DNA of 34,840 nt from Acidimicrobiia bacterium (lineage in GTDB: Bacteria; Actinomycetota; Acidimicrobiia; IMCC26256; PALSA-555). The stretch lies in assembly GCA_009694295.1 (NCBI GenBank), contig SHVJ01000013.1, positions 1-34,840 of the forward strand, read 5' to 3'. The notes under the pieces were generated by a model. That model made no database searches. It was not told the origin of the DNA and saw only the letters and a program-made list of their open reading frames with translations. The position numbers were made by a program, and so were the translations under genes. Shown in pieces: positions 16,509-25,223 of this stretch (position 1 is its first letter; every line of letters begins with the position of its first letter).

Positions 16509-17756
16509 ATGACCGCGAAAGACTTCGTCGTCTCCGGCGACGGCCACCTCCTCGAGCCGACCGACCTCTTCGTCACGCGCTTGCCCAAGCACCTCCGCGA
16601 CCGCGCGGTATGGGAAGAGGACTTCGAGATCGAGCCCTTCGTCGAGGGCGGCGCCAGCGTCTTTCGGCGCCTCCACACTCCGGGCTTCGAGGGGTGGACG
16701 GTCTCGCGCTACCGCCAGACCGGCGGTCGGACGCCCGAAGGCGACCCCGAGATGATCCTCGAGGACATGGACCTCGACGGCGTCGACGCCCAGGTGCTGC
16801 ACCCGAACCTGTCGCTGTTCGGGCTCTACTCCGACAACCATGAGCTCTCGATCGCGCACGCACGCGTCTACAACGACTACATCGCCGAACGGTTCACGCC
16901 GTACTTCTCGCGGCTGGCGCCGACGGCTCCCATCCCGCTGTCCGACATCCCAGACGCGGTTGCCGAGATCGAGCGCGTGGCCGCCCTCGGTTCGCGCGGC
17001 ATCCTCCTGCCCGCTACACCACCGAAGCCGTACTACTCGCGCGACTTCGATCCGGTGTGGGCTGCAGCGCAGGCCACCGGCGTGCACGTCTTCATGCACA
17101 CGCAGACCGGTGGCGTGAAGGTCGACGACACCGAGGCCCCGACGCTCAGGTTCATGATGGAGGCGGCGGCCCAGGTCAACCAGCCCGTCACCGGCAAGTC
17201 GGCGTCGCGGCGGATGATGAACCAAGCCGTGTACGCCGGGTTCCCGCCCGCGCAAGTCATCTGCGAGCTCATCGGCGGCGGCGTCCCCGAGCGTTACCCC
17301 GACCTTCACTTTGCACTGATCGAGTTCAACGCGCACTGGTTGGCCTCGTTGGTGGGCGGGATGGACAAGTGCTGGACCACCGGGATTGGCCAAGACCCCG
17401 ACTGGTGGATCGGCTTCTGGGACGACACCCGCCCCAACAACGACCAGCCCCACATGGCGCAGCTTTTCAAGCTCAACGAGAAGTGGCCGTTTCCACTGAT
17501 GCCGAGCGAGTACGTGAAGCGCCAGTTCCACGTGCAGTTCCAGGACGATCCCGTGGCGATCGCGTGCCGGCACATCACCGGCGTGTCGTCGATCGTCTGG
17601 GGCAACGACTACCCGCACGCCGAGGGCACGTTCCGAGGCAGCCAGGAGCTGATTGCGAAGCAGTTCGCCGGCGTCCCTGCCGACGAGCGAGCCGCGATCC
17701 TCGGCGGCACGCTGGGCGGACTCTTGGGCTTCAGCCCGGTCACCGCCACGACTTAG
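16509..17756 (+). CDS. Amidohydrolase family 2 (TIM-barrel metal-dependent hydrolase)
   Basis: 415-residue Amidohydro_2 protein. The N-terminal metal motif DGHxxE is D11, H13, E16. The C-terminal GNDYPHAEG block carries the conserved Asp near the end of the barrel. An in-frame ATG at 16491 also exists, but 16509 has GAAGGGGG eight bases upstream and starts closer to the conserved SGDGH motif. It is divergent from the cyclase gene across operator b, so both are likely induced together. The stop overlaps that of the convergent TetR gene by 4 bp. Hydrolase or decarboxylase chemistry is expected from the family; the substrate is unknown. Confidence 0.88.
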   Translation: MTAKDFVVSGDGHLLEPTDLFVTRLPKHLRDRAVWEEDFEIEPFVEGGASVFRRLHTPGFEGWTVSRYRQTGGRTPEGDPEMILEDMDLDGVDAQVLHPNLSLFGLYSDNHELSIAHARVYNDYIAERFTPYFSRLAPTAPIPLSDIPDAVAEIERVAALGSRGILLPATPPKPYYSRDFDPVWAAAQATGVHVFMHTQTGGVKVDDTEAPTLRFMMEAAAQVNQPVTGKSASRRMMNQAVYAGFPPAQVICELIGGGVPERYPDLHFALIEFNAHWLASLVGGMDKCWTTGIGQDPDWWIGFWDDTRPNNDQPHMAQLFKLNEKWPFPLMPSEYVKRQFHVQFQDDPVAIACRHITGVSSIVWGNDYPHAEGTFRGSQELIAKQFAGVPADERAAILGGTLGGLLGFSPVTATT

Positions 17757-18409
17757 GGCGTCGACTTCTCGATCCCTCGAAGGAAGATGTCGGCGAAGGG
17801 TTTCGCCACGTCGCGGGCCGAGACGCGACCGCCGGCCTTGAGCCACAAGTACGTGTAGTTATGCATGCCGAGCCAAGCGAAGGCCGTAAGCCTCGCGTCG
17901 AGCTCACGGAACTCGCCGGAATCAACGCCGGCCCGCAGGACCGCTTCGACCCTTCGTTCGTACACTCGACGGCGCACGCGGAACTGCTCGGCGCGTTCGT
18001 CGGTGAGCGCGGGGAACTCGTGCAGGAAGACCCAGACGTGATCGGGATACCGGTGGATGACGTCGAGCAGCTCATCACCCAGCATGGCGAGCTGCGCGGA
18101 CGGTGGTCCACCAGCTTGGGCGACGCGATCCGCGCCGATCATCACCTCGTCCATGACGCGATCGTGGATCGCGGCAAGGAGCTCCTCCTTCGACGCGATG
18201 TAGTGGTAGAACGCGCCCTTCCCCAGACCGTTGACCGTGCACAACTCAGCGATGCCCGTGGCGTGATAGCCACCACGCGCGAAGACTTGCGCCGAGGTGT
18301 CGATGATCGCGTCGCGACGCGCATTCCACTTCGCGCCGCGCGCGGGGGCGGCGCTCGCTTCGGTTCCAGGCATCGGCTCTGACGGTACCTCTCCGCTCAC
18401 GTTCATCAT
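17753..18409 (-). CDS. TetR-family transcriptional regulator
   Basis: 218-residue regulator with an N-terminal TetR helix-turn-helix (about residues 32-78), including VFARGGYHATGIAEL and the recognition-helix segment GKGAFYHYIASKEEL. The divergent C-terminal domain (residues 90-218) would bind the effector and dimerise. ATG 18409 overlaps the TGA of the upstream enoyl-CoA hydratase gene in an ATGATGA junction; GTG 18421 is an alternative. Being second in an operon whose promoter carries operator c, it is probably autoregulated. It is the only regulator gene in the window, so it is the best candidate to bind all six ACCGACC-type sites. The effector is unknown; a CoA thioester would be usual for such gene sets. 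Confidence 0.92.
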   Translation of the reverse strand: MMNVSGEVPSEPMPGTEASAAPARGAKWNARRDAIIDTSAQVFARGGYHATGIAELCTVNGLGKGAFYHYIASKEELLAAIHDRVMDEVMIGADRVAQAGGPPSAQLAMLGDELLDVIHRYPDHVWVFLHEFPALTDERAEQFRVRRRVYERRVEAVLRAGVDSGEFRELDARLTAFAWLGMHNYTYLWLKAGGRVSARDVAKPFADIFLRGIEKSTP

Positions 18410-19191
18410 CGACCTCGCCACTGCGGCTCACGCTTCTCGGCGAAGGCAGCCAACCCTTCACTCGTATCCTCCGACGCGAGCAGATCGTTGATCAGCTGCT
18501 CCGAGATCTTCCTCAACGTTTCGTCGTCCTCGCGTTCAGCGGCGAGGACGACGCGGCGGCTGGCACGCACCGCGAGTGGCCCCGCCGCGGCGACCTGCCG
18601 CGCGACGTTGATCGCTTCGTCGACGGCGGCACCGGGCTCGACCAAGCGGCTCACGAGTCCGAGGTCGAACGCTCGGCGCGCGTCGATCGGCTCACCGGTG
18701 AGGATTGCGTCCATCGCGGTCGCGCGACCTATCGCACGTGGCAGCCGGAAGAGCCCGCCGGCCGCGGCAACCAGGTTGCGCCGCACCTCCGCGAGTCCGA
18801 ATGCCGATCGCGTGGTGGCGACGACGATGTCGGCCGCGAGCACGATCTCCAGACCGCCGGCGGTCGCCAGCCCGTCGACGGCAACCACGATCGGCTTGGT
18901 GCGCTCGCGGTACACGAACCCGGCGAAGGCACCGCGCTCGGTGTCGAGCGAGGCCGCGGACCCCGTCTCTCTCAGGACCTTCAGGTCGGCACCCGCACAG
19001 AAGACAGGGTGGGCCTGATCTGCGGTGTTCGCGCACAGGACACCGACCCAGACCTCGGGATCGTCCTCCAGTTGATCGACGGCCGCCTCGAGGCCGAGCG
19101 CCATCTCGCGATTCACCGCATTGCGCGCCTCGGGGCGGTTGAGCGTGATGACGCCGATGCGATCCGATGAGGAGTACAGGACGGGCGGCAC
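18406..19191 (-). CDS. Enoyl-CoA hydratase/isomerase (crotonase) family protein
   Basis: 261-residue crotonase-fold enzyme, probably hydrating a 2-enoyl-CoA or acting on a ring CoA intermediate. The LNRPEARNAVN start block is at about 18-27, the oxyanion-hole segment CAGADL at 65-70, and GLATAGGLEI at 107-116. E135 in AEVRRN corresponds to one catalytic glutamate of crotonase. The second position reads AMDAILTG with Asp161, so the general-acid Glu is replaced by Asp and the activity may differ from simple hydration. GTG 19191 is chosen because the frame beyond runs through operator c and into the divergent SDR gene. Translationally coupled to the TetR gene. Confidence 0.88.
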   Translation of the reverse strand: MPPVLYSSSDRIGVITLNRPEARNAVNREMALGLEAAVDQLEDDPEVWVGVLCANTADQAHPVFCAGADLKVLRETGSAASLDTERGAFAGFVYRERTKPIVVAVDGLATAGGLEIVLAADIVVATTRSAFGLAEVRRNLVAAAGGLFRLPRAIGRATAMDAILTGEPIDARRAFDLGLVSRLVEPGAAVDEAINVARQVAAAGPLAVRASRRVVLAAEREDDETLRKISEQLINDLLASEDTSEGLAAFAEKREPQWRGR

Positions 19192-19202
19192 GATCGAATC
19201 AT

Positions 19203-19216
19203 ATTGACTGGTCGGT
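19203..19216. promoter_or_regulatory. Candidate TetR operator, site c (ECH-TetR / SDR divergent promoter)
   Basis: ATTGACTGGTCGGT matches the consensus at 11 of 14 positions with a perfect right half. The final T begins TACACT (19216-19221), a -10 hexamer that would start transcription on or beside GTG 19229, so the SDR mRNA is probably leaderless. The site also sits 12 bp upstream of the ECH-TetR operon start. Confidence 0.62.
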
Positions 19217-19228
19217 ACACTCCCGCCG

Positions 19229-20125
19229 GTGAGCAAGCTCAGCTTCGACGGGCGGGTCGCCATCGTCACGGGCGCAGGACGCGGGATCGGTCGAGCGTAT
19301 GCACTGCTCCTCGCCGACAGGGGCGCCAGCGTTGTCGTCAACGACCTCGGTGGCTCGATCGACGGGGTTGGCTCCGACGCCGGACCCGCGTCCGACGTTG
19401 TCGCGGAGATCGTGGGAGCGGGCGGCGCGGCGATCGAGAACACCAGCGACGTGGCCGACGTTGGAGGCGCTCAGGCCCTCGTCGAACTCGCAGTCGAGCG
19501 CTTCGGTCGCATCGACATCCTGATCAACAACGCGGGCATCGTGCGATGGGCGGGCCTTCCGGAGGCGGATGCCGACAACCTCGCGAGCACACTCGCGGTG
19601 CACGTTGGGGGCTCGTTCAACACCACCCGCGCCGCATGGCCGCACATGGTCGAGCAGAGCTACGGCCGCATCGTGATGACGGGGTCCACGGGGATGTTCG
19701 GGCTTCCCACGAACCTCTCGTACGCCGCCGCCAAGGCTGCAGTCATCGGACTCACGCGCAGCATCAACACGGCCGGGGCGAAGCACGACATCTTGATCAA
19801 CGTCATCGCACCCGCGGCGTTCACGCGGATGGCCGGCGGTCCCGCGGGCGACCTGGAGGCGCAGATGCCGCCGGAGCTCGTGGCGCCGATGGTTGCCTTC
19901 CTCGCCCACGAAGACTGCCCAGTCAGCGGCGAGATCTACACGGCCGGCGCAGGTCGCTTTGCTCGCATCTTCATCGCCTCGACCCCGGGGTACGTCAGCT
20001 CATCGTCAACGCCGACGATCGAGGACGTCGCCGAGCACTGGGCGACGATCAACGACGAAACCGGTTACTCGGTGCCGAAGGACCTCATGGAGTGGTCCGC
20101 CTCGTTCATGACCCACCTGGCGTAG
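19229..20125 (+). CDS. Short-chain dehydrogenase/reductase, 17beta-HSD4-like (3-hydroxyacyl-CoA type)
   Basis: 298-residue NAD(P)-dependent oxidoreductase. The cofactor motif TGAGRGIG lies near residues 14-21, NNAG is near 99-102, and the catalytic Ser and YAAAK follow in TGSTG and SYAAAK. The length (about 300) and the NDLGG element after the second beta strand resemble the hydroxyacyl-CoA dehydrogenase part of peroxisomal multifunctional enzyme type 2, suggesting oxidation of a 3-hydroxyacyl-CoA. GTG 19229 has no Shine-Dalgarno and probably lies at the 5' end of its mRNA. The 3' end overlaps the convergent acyl-CoA ligase gene by 20 bp. Confidence 0.9.
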   Translation: MSKLSFDGRVAIVTGAGRGIGRAYALLLADRGASVVVNDLGGSIDGVGSDAGPASDVVAEIVGAGGAAIENTSDVADVGGAQALVELAVERFGRIDILINNAGIVRWAGLPEADADNLASTLAVHVGGSFNTTRAAWPHMVEQSYGRIVMTGSTGMFGLPTNLSYAAAKAAVIGLTRSINTAGAKHDILINVIAPAAFTRMAGGPAGDLEAQMPPELVAPMVAFLAHEDCPVSGEIYTAGAGRFARIFIASTPGYVSSSSTPTIEDVAEHWATINDETGYSVPKDLMEWSASFMTHLA

Positions 20126-21644
20126 CGCGCAGATCTCGCTTCAAGACCTTCCCCGACGGGTTCCGCGGGAGCGCGTCGATGAACGTCACTGCCTTCGGGA
20201 CCTTGTAGCGCGCGAGCTCGCGGCGACAGTGTTCGATGAGCTCGTCCGCGGTGACCGTCGCGTTCGGTCGCAACGCGACGTAGGCGACCGGGACCTCTCC
20301 CCACTTGTCGTCGGGACGGCCGACGACCGCAGCTTCGAGCACCGCGTCGTGCTCGTACAGCACGCGTTCGATCTCTGAACCGGCGATGTTCTCGCCGCCC
20401 GACAGGATCATGTCCTTGAGCCGGTCGACGATGAACAGGTAGCCATCGTCGTCGCGCACACCGATGTCTCCCGTATGGAACCATCCACCGGCGAACGCGG
20501 CCGTCGTCGCCTCTGGATCGCGCCAATAGCCCTTGAACACCTTCGGGCCACGAAGCACCACCTCACCGCGCTCCCCTGCCGGCAGCGACTTCCCCTCCTC
20601 GTCCCAGATGTCGAGCTCGAGATAGAGGCACGGGCGCCCCACACTGCCCAGCTTGGCGACGAGGCTGTCGCGGTCGAGGAAGGTGTCGCCGGAAACCGTC
20701 TCGGTCAGGCCGTACGCGTCGGCGAACCATGCCGACGAGAACGTCCGCTGGATGCGCTCGATCAGCGGGATGGGCATCTTCTCGCCACCGTTGATGACTA
20801 AACGCACCGACGACAGGTCACGTTGCTCGATGTCGGGAAGCGCCATGATCGCGTTCACCATCGCCGGCGCCAGCCACACGGTCGTGACGCGCGAACGTTC
20901 GATCTCGTCGACGACGTCGGCCGCGTCGAACACGCGATGCAGGATCGTCGTCGCGCCCGCGGCGATCAGCGAGGTTGTGGTGAGGTCGAGCGCGCCGACG
21001 TGGTACAGCGGCCCGCACGCGAGGCCGAGATCCGCGCTGGTGAAGCCGAACTCCACGATGTGCGCCAGGTTCTTCCACGCCAGGTTGGCGTGCGTGAGCA
21101 TGACGCCCTTCGGTCGTCCAGTGGTGCCCGACGTGTACATCAGCCGATGGACATCGTCGCCACCAACGGGGGCGCGCGGCACAATCGATGTCACGCGCAG
21201 CTCGGCGAGCAGCGTCCACCCTTCGACAGGTTCCGAGATCGACGCTCGCAGCAGTGCCGACTCCATGCCCTTGGTCGCATCATTCGCCAGGGCGACCAGT
21301 GCGTTGTCGCAGACCAACGCCTTCGCTTCGGAATGCTCGAGGATGTACCGCACCTCCGGCGCGGCGAGGCGCCAGTTGATCGGCATCGCGATGGCACCAA
21401 GTGAGTTGGCGGCGAAGATCGTCTCCAGGAACTCGGTGCAGTTGTACGAGAGCAGACCCACGACGTCGCCCGCGCCAACCCCACGCTCATGCAACCCGGC
21501 GGCGAGCGCAGCTGCTCGCGTGGCCATGTCGCCGTAGGTGACGGTCTCGCCCTCGAAGATCGCCAGCGCCTGGTTCGGCGCGCGGCTCGCGTGATGCTCG
21601 AGCACCGCGCACCAGCTCACGTCGGATTGCATCGGGATCTTCAC
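20106..21644 (-). CDS. Class I AMP-forming acyl-CoA synthetase
   Basis: 512-residue acyl-CoA ligase. The P-loop YTSGTTGRPKG is at 170-180, followed by DAYGLTET and the WFHTGDIG block. The hinge is DRLKDMILSGGENIAGSEIE, and K499 in NPSGKVLKRDL is the adenylation lysine. It activates a carboxylic acid to a CoA ester, probably the entry step for the compound handled by this cluster. The start is GTG 21644, with GGAG eight bases upstream; an in-frame ATG lies at 21632. It follows the SDR at 21666 by 21 bp, as third gene of an SDR-SDR-ligase operon that starts at operator d. Substrate length cannot be inferred. Confidence 0.92.
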   Translation of the reverse strand: MKIPMQSDVSWCAVLEHHASRAPNQALAIFEGETVTYGDMATRAAALAAGLHERGVGAGDVVGLLSYNCTEFLETIFAANSLGAIAMPINWRLAAPEVRYILEHSEAKALVCDNALVALANDATKGMESALLRASISEPVEGWTLLAELRVTSIVPRAPVGGDDVHRLMYTSGTTGRPKGVMLTHANLAWKNLAHIVEFGFTSADLGLACGPLYHVGALDLTTTSLIAAGATTILHRVFDAADVVDEIERSRVTTVWLAPAMVNAIMALPDIEQRDLSSVRLVINGGEKMPIPLIERIQRTFSSAWFADAYGLTETVSGDTFLDRDSLVAKLGSVGRPCLYLELDIWDEEGKSLPAGERGEVVLRGPKVFKGYWRDPEATTAAFAGGWFHTGDIGVRDDDGYLFIVDRLKDMILSGGENIAGSEIERVLYEHDAVLEAAVVGRPDDKWGEVPVAYVALRPNATVTADELIEHCRRELARYKVPKAVTFIDALPRNPSGKVLKRDLRATPGGS

Positions 21645-21665
21645 GGACTCGGCTCCATCGCTGAC

Positions 21666-22409
21666 CTACGGCGCCGCGTAGCCGCCGTCGACCACGATCG
21701 CCGACCCAGTCGTCCACCGCGACGCGGCACTCGCGAGGTACGAGTACGCGCCGATCAGGTCGGCGGCAGCTCCCAGTCCGAGCGGATGCTTGGCCGCGAT
21801 CGCGTCGATCGCCTCCTGCGGAAGGTCGTCGTGGATGCCCGACAGGAACGTGCCCGGACACACGCAGTTCACCCGGATTCCGTCACGCGCGTACTCAACA
21901 GCTGCGACCTTCGCGAGCTGGATCACCGCGGCCTTCGTCGCGCAGTACGGAGCTGCATGTGACCACGCCGTCATGCCGGCGACCGACGCCGTCAACACGA
22001 TCGATCCCGACTTCTGAGCGCGCATCACACCAACAGCCGCGCGGATGTTGTTGACCGCGCCGAGGACGTTGACGCGCAACGCGCGCTCCCAGTCTTCGGT
22101 CGTCAGATTGTGGATTCGCCCATTCGGAGAAAGGATCCCGACGTTGCTGATCAGCACGTCGAGGCGACCGAAGCGTTGCACCGCCAGGTCGACGACAGCC
22201 TCGACTTGGGCGATTTCGCTCACATCCGCCAGCAGCGTCTCGACCGAACCGCCGGCGGGCAAACCGTTCACGGTTGCTTCGAGCGACGGCGCACTCACGT
22301 CGCTCAGTACGACATCGGTATCGGGTTCGCCGACGAAGTGCGCAGATAACGCGGCGCCGAGCGTGCCGCCGGCCCCGGTGATCGCCATCACGCGTCGTGC
22401 GTCGCTCAT
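21666..22409 (-). CDS. Short-chain dehydrogenase/reductase
   Basis: 247-residue classical SDR. The cofactor motif is TGAGGTLG (about residues 11-18), followed by ISNVG where most relatives have NNAG, a catalytic serine in TASVAG and YCATK. The C-terminal VVDGGYA is typical. The aspartate in VVLSDVS after the second strand favours NAD over NADP. ATG 22409 overlaps the stop of the preceding SDR by 4 bp (ATGA), so the two are translationally coupled. Probably oxidises a hydroxyl produced by upstream hydroxylation or hydration; the substrate is unknown. Confidence 0.9.
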   Translation of the reverse strand: MSDARRVMAITGAGGTLGAALSAHFVGEPDTDVVLSDVSAPSLEATVNGLPAGGSVETLLADVSEIAQVEAVVDLAVQRFGRLDVLISNVGILSPNGRIHNLTTEDWERALRVNVLGAVNNIRAAVGVMRAQKSGSIVLTASVAGMTAWSHAAPYCATKAAVIQLAKVAAVEYARDGIRVNCVCPGTFLSGIHDDLPQEAIDAIAAKHPLGLGAAADLIGAYSYLASAASRWTTGSAIVVDGGYAAP

Positions 22410-23185
22410 ACGAGCAGGTATCCGCCGTCGACGTTGAGCACGGTGCCGGTGACAAACGACGACGCGTCGGACGCCAGGAATTGGTATGCGCCGGCCAGGT
22501 CGGTGGAGGCGCCCCAACGCCGTTGCGCGGTGTGACCCACGATCCCGGCCGCAAGCTCCGCGTTGTTCTTCCATGCATCGGCCAGCGGCGAATCGAACCA
22601 TCCCGGCGCGACGACGTTCACGGTGATGCCGGCGGGTGCCAGATCCAGTGCCAGTCCCTTCGCCATGCCGACGAGCCCGGCCTTTGACGCGCTGTATGCA
22701 GTCAGGCCCTCACGTGGACGCTCGCCGAGCACCGAGCCCGTGAAGATCAGTCGTCCACCCTCGCCCATGACCCGGGCCGCGGCGCGGGCGCCGAGGAACG
22801 CCCCAGTGAGATTCACCTCGAGGACCTTGCGCCACACCGACGGGTCGGTTGCTCGCGGTCCGGCGACGATGGGCGAGATCCCCGCATTGGCGATCCAGAC
22901 GTCGACCCCGCCCCATTCGGCGACGGTGGCATCGGCCACCACTTCGTTGAAGTCCTCGTCGGTCACGTCACCACTGAGCCAGAGAGATGGTCCGGGAAGT
23001 GACTCCGCAACAGACTTGAGGTCGCGCTCGGTGCGCGCGACGAGGCTCACCGACGCACCCGCTTGCGAGAACGCGTGCGCGAGCAACGCACCAAGTCCGC
23101 GGCTGGCACCGGTGATCACGACGCGCTTGCCTGTCACCTCAGCGCCACGTGGGAAGGAGCGGGGGATCTCAATCTGCTCGACCAT
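22406..23185 (-). CDS. Short-chain dehydrogenase/reductase
   Basis: 259-residue classical SDR. The motif TGASRGLG lies near residue 25, NAGIS near 98, catalytic Ser in TGSVLG and YSASK, ending in LNVDGGYLLV. The basic residue in VARTERD after the second strand suggests a preference for NADP, in contrast with the next gene, so the pair may work in opposite redox directions (inference). ATG 23185 is chosen because the longer frame runs through operator d and the divergent E1 gene. First gene of the SDR-SDR-ligase operon. Confidence 0.9.
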   Translation of the reverse strand: MVEQIEIPRSFPRGAEVTGKRVVITGASRGLGALLAHAFSQAGASVSLVARTERDLKSVAESLPGPSLWLSGDVTDEDFNEVVADATVAEWGGVDVWIANAGISPIVAGPRATDPSVWRKVLEVNLTGAFLGARAAARVMGEGGRLIFTGSVLGERPREGLTAYSASKAGLVGMAKGLALDLAPAGITVNVVAPGWFDSPLADAWKNNAELAAGIVGHTAQRRWGASTDLAGAYQFLASDASSFVTGTVLNVDGGYLLV

Positions 23186-23230
23186 CGGTTTCCCTGGCGT
23201 TCCTTCCCGCTCCGTCTGCCCGAGTTTTGT

Positions 23231-23244
23231 ACCGACCAGTACAG
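23231..23244. promoter_or_regulatory. Candidate TetR operator, site d (SDR operon / E1 divergent promoter)
   Basis: The left half ACCGACC is perfect and the right half is degenerate (9 of 14 overall). On the minus strand the site reads GGTCGGT running into TACAAA (23231-23226), a likely -10 for the SDR operon. Rightward, TACAGT (23240-23245) lies 9 bp before ATG 23255. Confidence 0.55.
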
Positions 23245-23254
23245 TACACATTCC

Positions 23255-25219
23255 ATGTTCACCGACGCCGACCTGCTCGAGATGCATCGGCGCATGGTCG
23301 TGATCCGCGGGTTTGAGGAGCGTGTCGCCGCGCTGTACCGCGACGGCGAAGTGCCGGGCTTCGTGCACCTGTCGATCGGACAAGAGGCGTCGGCCGTTGG
23401 CGCGTGTTGGCCGCTCGCGCCGACGGATGTGATCACGTCGACGCACCGCGGCCACGGCCACTGCCTCGCCAAGGGTCTCGACCCGCTCGGGATGTTCGCC
23501 GAGCTGATGGGCAGGGACCAGGGCACGAACCGCGGCCGCGGAGGTTCGATGCACATCGCCGACCCAACCGTCGGCATCTTCGGCGCCAACGGGATCGTGG
23601 CTGCCGGCTTACCGATCGCGGTGGGGGCGGCAACCGCGGCCCAGCTTCGCAACGACGGCAGCATCGCGGTGGCGTTCTTCGGCGACGGTGCGGTGGCGCA
23701 CGGCACCTTCCACGAAGCGATCAACCTCGCGGCGGTGTGGCGCCTACCGGTGATCTTCTTCTGCGAGAACAACGGCTACGCCGAGTTCTCGCCGGCGTCG
23801 GCCCAACACGCCGCGTCACTCGAGCAGCGCGCCGCCGGCTACGGCGTGGACTACCTCGCGGTGGACGGCAACGACGTGGTGGCCACGGCAACGGTGATGA
23901 CGTCGGCGCTCGAGGCGACTCGCGCCGGGCGAGGACCCGTGGTCGTCGAGGCCGCCACCTACCGGTGGCACGGTCACTACGAAGGCGACCCACAGCGGTA
24001 CCGATCGGTCGACGAGGTTCGAGAGTGGGAGGCGCGCGACCCGCTGCTCGTGAGCGCGCGTCAACTCCAGGCGGCAGGTGTCGCCGAGGACGCGCTCGCA
24101 GTCATTCAGTCGTCGGTGGCACTCGAGCTCGACAACGCAGTCGAGGCGGCTCGCCAGCTGACACCCCCGGCAGTGACCACACTGACCGACTTCGTCACGC
24201 GCCCGCGACCCGAACGCGCCGAGCCGCCGGCACCAGCCACCGATGCTCCGGTGTTCCGCACGATGGACGCGATCCGAAACGCGCTCGAGGTGGAGCTCAC
24301 GAGCGACGAGCGCGTGTTCATCGCCGGGATCGACGTCGCCGCCGGCGGGAACGTGTTCGGCCTGATGCGCGGGCTGCACGACCAATTCGGCGATCGAGTC
24401 CGCGACACCCCCATCTCCGAGAGCGCGATCGTCGGCCTTGGTGTCGGCGCCGCGATGGCGGGCATGCGCCCTGTCGTCGAACTCATGTACCTCGACTTCC
24501 TCGGTGTGTGCCTCGATCAGCTGCTCAACCAGGCCGCGAAGCTGCCGTTCATGACCGGCGGTGCCGCCGAGATGGCACTGACGGTGCGGACCCAGTTCGG
24601 TGCGGGGCGTTCCTCGGGAAGCCAGCATTCGCAGAGCCTCGAAGCGTTGCTCGCTCACATCCCCGGGCTGAGCGTCGTCATGCCCTCGACTCCCGCCGAT
24701 GCGTACGGCCTGCTACGCGCCGCGATCCAGGACCCGAACCCGGTCGTCTTCATCGAGAACCGATTGCTCTACGGCATGAAGGGCCCGCAGCCACCAGCCG
24801 AGTACATCCTGCCGATCGGCAAGTCCGCGGTCGTGCGCCCGGGCAGCGACATCACTGTCGTGTCGGTCTCGCGGATGGTGCACGAGGCGGTCGCCGCGGC
24901 CGAGGCGGTATCCGATGAGGGCATCTCGGTCGAGGTGATCGACCTGCGGACCGTCGCGCCACTCGACATGGCACCCATCCTCGACTCGGTGCACAAGACG
25001 AGCCGGCTGCTCATCGCCCACGAGGCAGTCATGCAGTTCGGCATCGGCGCCGAGATCGCCGCCGTCGTCGCGCGCGAAGCGTTCTGGGATCTCGACGCGC
25101 CGATCGAACGAGTCGGCGCGGCGGCTACTCCCCCGCCGTATTCGCCTGACCTCGAACGTGCCTGGCTCCCCGACCGCGACAACATCGCCGAGACACTCCG
25201 ACGCCTCGCGGCTGTGTGA
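23255..25219 (+). CDS. Fused 2-oxoacid dehydrogenase E1 component, alpha-beta (acetoin dehydrogenase-like)
   Basis: 654-residue TPP-dependent enzyme carrying both E1 subunits in one chain: alpha at about 1-320, a short linker, and beta at about 335-654. The TPP motif GDG is at 143-145, with the paired Asn at 172-173 (CENNGYAE), and GTFHEAINLAAVW resembles acetoin dehydrogenase alpha. In the beta half, DTPISE at 384-389 keeps the glutamate that activates TPP. The usual GED/GEE motif reads G358-I359-D360, so an otherwise conserved acidic residue is lost. No E2 or E3 gene is present in the window. ATG 23255 follows operator d. It may decarboxylate or cleave a keto or acyloin intermediate; this is inference. 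Confidence 0.9.
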   Translation: MFTDADLLEMHRRMVVIRGFEERVAALYRDGEVPGFVHLSIGQEASAVGACWPLAPTDVITSTHRGHGHCLAKGLDPLGMFAELMGRDQGTNRGRGGSMHIADPTVGIFGANGIVAAGLPIAVGAATAAQLRNDGSIAVAFFGDGAVAHGTFHEAINLAAVWRLPVIFFCENNGYAEFSPASAQHAASLEQRAAGYGVDYLAVDGNDVVATATVMTSALEATRAGRGPVVVEAATYRWHGHYEGDPQRYRSVDEVREWEARDPLLVSARQLQAAGVAEDALAVIQSSVALELDNAVEAARQLTPPAVTTLTDFVTRPRPERAEPPAPATDAPVFRTMDAIRNALEVELTSDERVFIAGIDVAAGGNVFGLMRGLHDQFGDRVRDTPISESAIVGLGVGAAMAGMRPVVELMYLDFLGVCLDQLLNQAAKLPFMTGGAAEMALTVRTQFGAGRSSGSQHSQSLEALLAHIPGLSVVMPSTPADAYGLLRAAIQDPNPVVFIENRLLYGMKGPQPPAEYILPIGKSAVVRPGSDITVVSVSRMVHEAVAAAEAVSDEGISVEVIDLRTVAPLDMAPILDSVHKTSRLLIAHEAVMQFGIGAEIAAVVAREAFWDLDAPIERVGAAATPPPYSPDLERAWLPDRDNIAETLRRLAAV

Positions 25220-25223
25220 GGGG

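Noticed and set aside
16446-17846. 466-codon minus-strand open frame (and similar ones at 8411-9805 and 795-1973)
   Set aside because: They run antisense to strongly conserved genes, have Arg/Val/Asp/His-rich composition typical of GC-rich shadow frames, and show no family motifs.
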